Source of the DNA: Candidatus Latescibacterota bacterium
Lineage (GTDB): Bacteria; Latescibacterota; UBA2968; UBA8231
Direction: 5' to 3'
NCBI GenBank assembly: GCA_016187725.1
Contig: JACPJE010000264.1
Span: 1 to 52,980 of the forward strand
DNA: 52,980 nt
The notes under the pieces are model-generated. The model had not been told where the DNA came from. It did no database searches and worked only from the letters and a program-made list of their open reading frames with translations. Shown here in pieces: positions 52,939-52,980 of this stretch (position 1 is its first letter; every line of letters starts with the position of its first letter). The position numbers and the translations under genes are program-made.

Positions 52939-52980
52939 GACTGAGGGCAACGCCGTCCATTGCGGCTCGCAGCCGCGCGA

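Overview
The window reads as a GC-rich genome fragment of an anaerobic or facultative, environmental Gram-negative bacterium. The evidence for the cell type is a C-terminal NYPNPFNP/FlgD-type sorting module, a predicted outer-membrane beta-barrel, Tat and lipoprotein signals, DUF6785-like membrane proteins, and RraA/Gfo-Idh/SDR sugar-acid genes. Together these suggest an FCB-group lineage (Latescibacterota, Handelsmanbacteria, Eisenbacteria or KSB1-like). No rRNA or marker gene is present, so the placement is inference. No tRNA, rRNA, CRISPR array or intact IS element was seen.

Layout. (1) 229-2457: a secreted nonaheme cytochrome c with a sorting tail. (2) 2806-19614: a respiratory island. 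It holds an operon for Rieske protein, cytochrome b and two multiheme cytochromes c (2870-6331). A second operon (6582-13137) encodes an octaheme cytochrome, an Fe-S protein, an NrfD-like membrane protein, a PhnD-like binding protein, a histidine kinase and a sigma-54 response regulator. A third (13331-19548) encodes MoaA, a porin, an Fe-S subunit, a molybdopterin oxidoreductase and a TorD-like chaperone. Each operon starts behind a GG-N10-GC (-24/-12) sigma-54 promoter. (3) 19730-30259: another sigma-54-type promoter and an operon for an FG-GAP/ASPIC protein, a hydrazine-synthase-alpha-like protein, a YVTN-propeller/diheme peroxidase fusion, a small multiheme cytochrome with a CX3CH site, a propeller, two orphan periplasmic binding proteins and a double RidA-like protein. 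(4) 30380-34036: SDR, RraA-like, nitrilase-like and a P-loop-like gene. (5) 34055-46036, minus strand: two sugar ABC importers with Gfo/Idh and alcohol dehydrogenases, MscS and a bicupin. (6) 46121-52786: an exported DUF151 protein, an epimerase, and two DUF6785-like membrane proteins flanking a CBM9-like protein.

How it may work together. The binding protein/kinase/sigma-54 regulator trio has the plan of the AioXSR/ArxXSR oxyanion-sensing modules, and it sits beside the promoters it would control. The model is ligand-induced expression of a Tat-exported Mo enzyme (Fe-S partner, dedicated chaperone, own MoaA, own porin) plus quinone-linked membrane complexes (NrfD/Fe-S/octaheme and b6-type Rieske/cytochrome b with nonaheme and tetraheme cytochromes c). 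The substrate is not known. Arsenic, selenium or sulfur oxyanions are candidates. The fourth sigma-54-type promoter suggests that the HzsA-like/HzsBC-like operon belongs to the same regulon. The right half looks like carbohydrate or sugar-acid uptake and oxidation.
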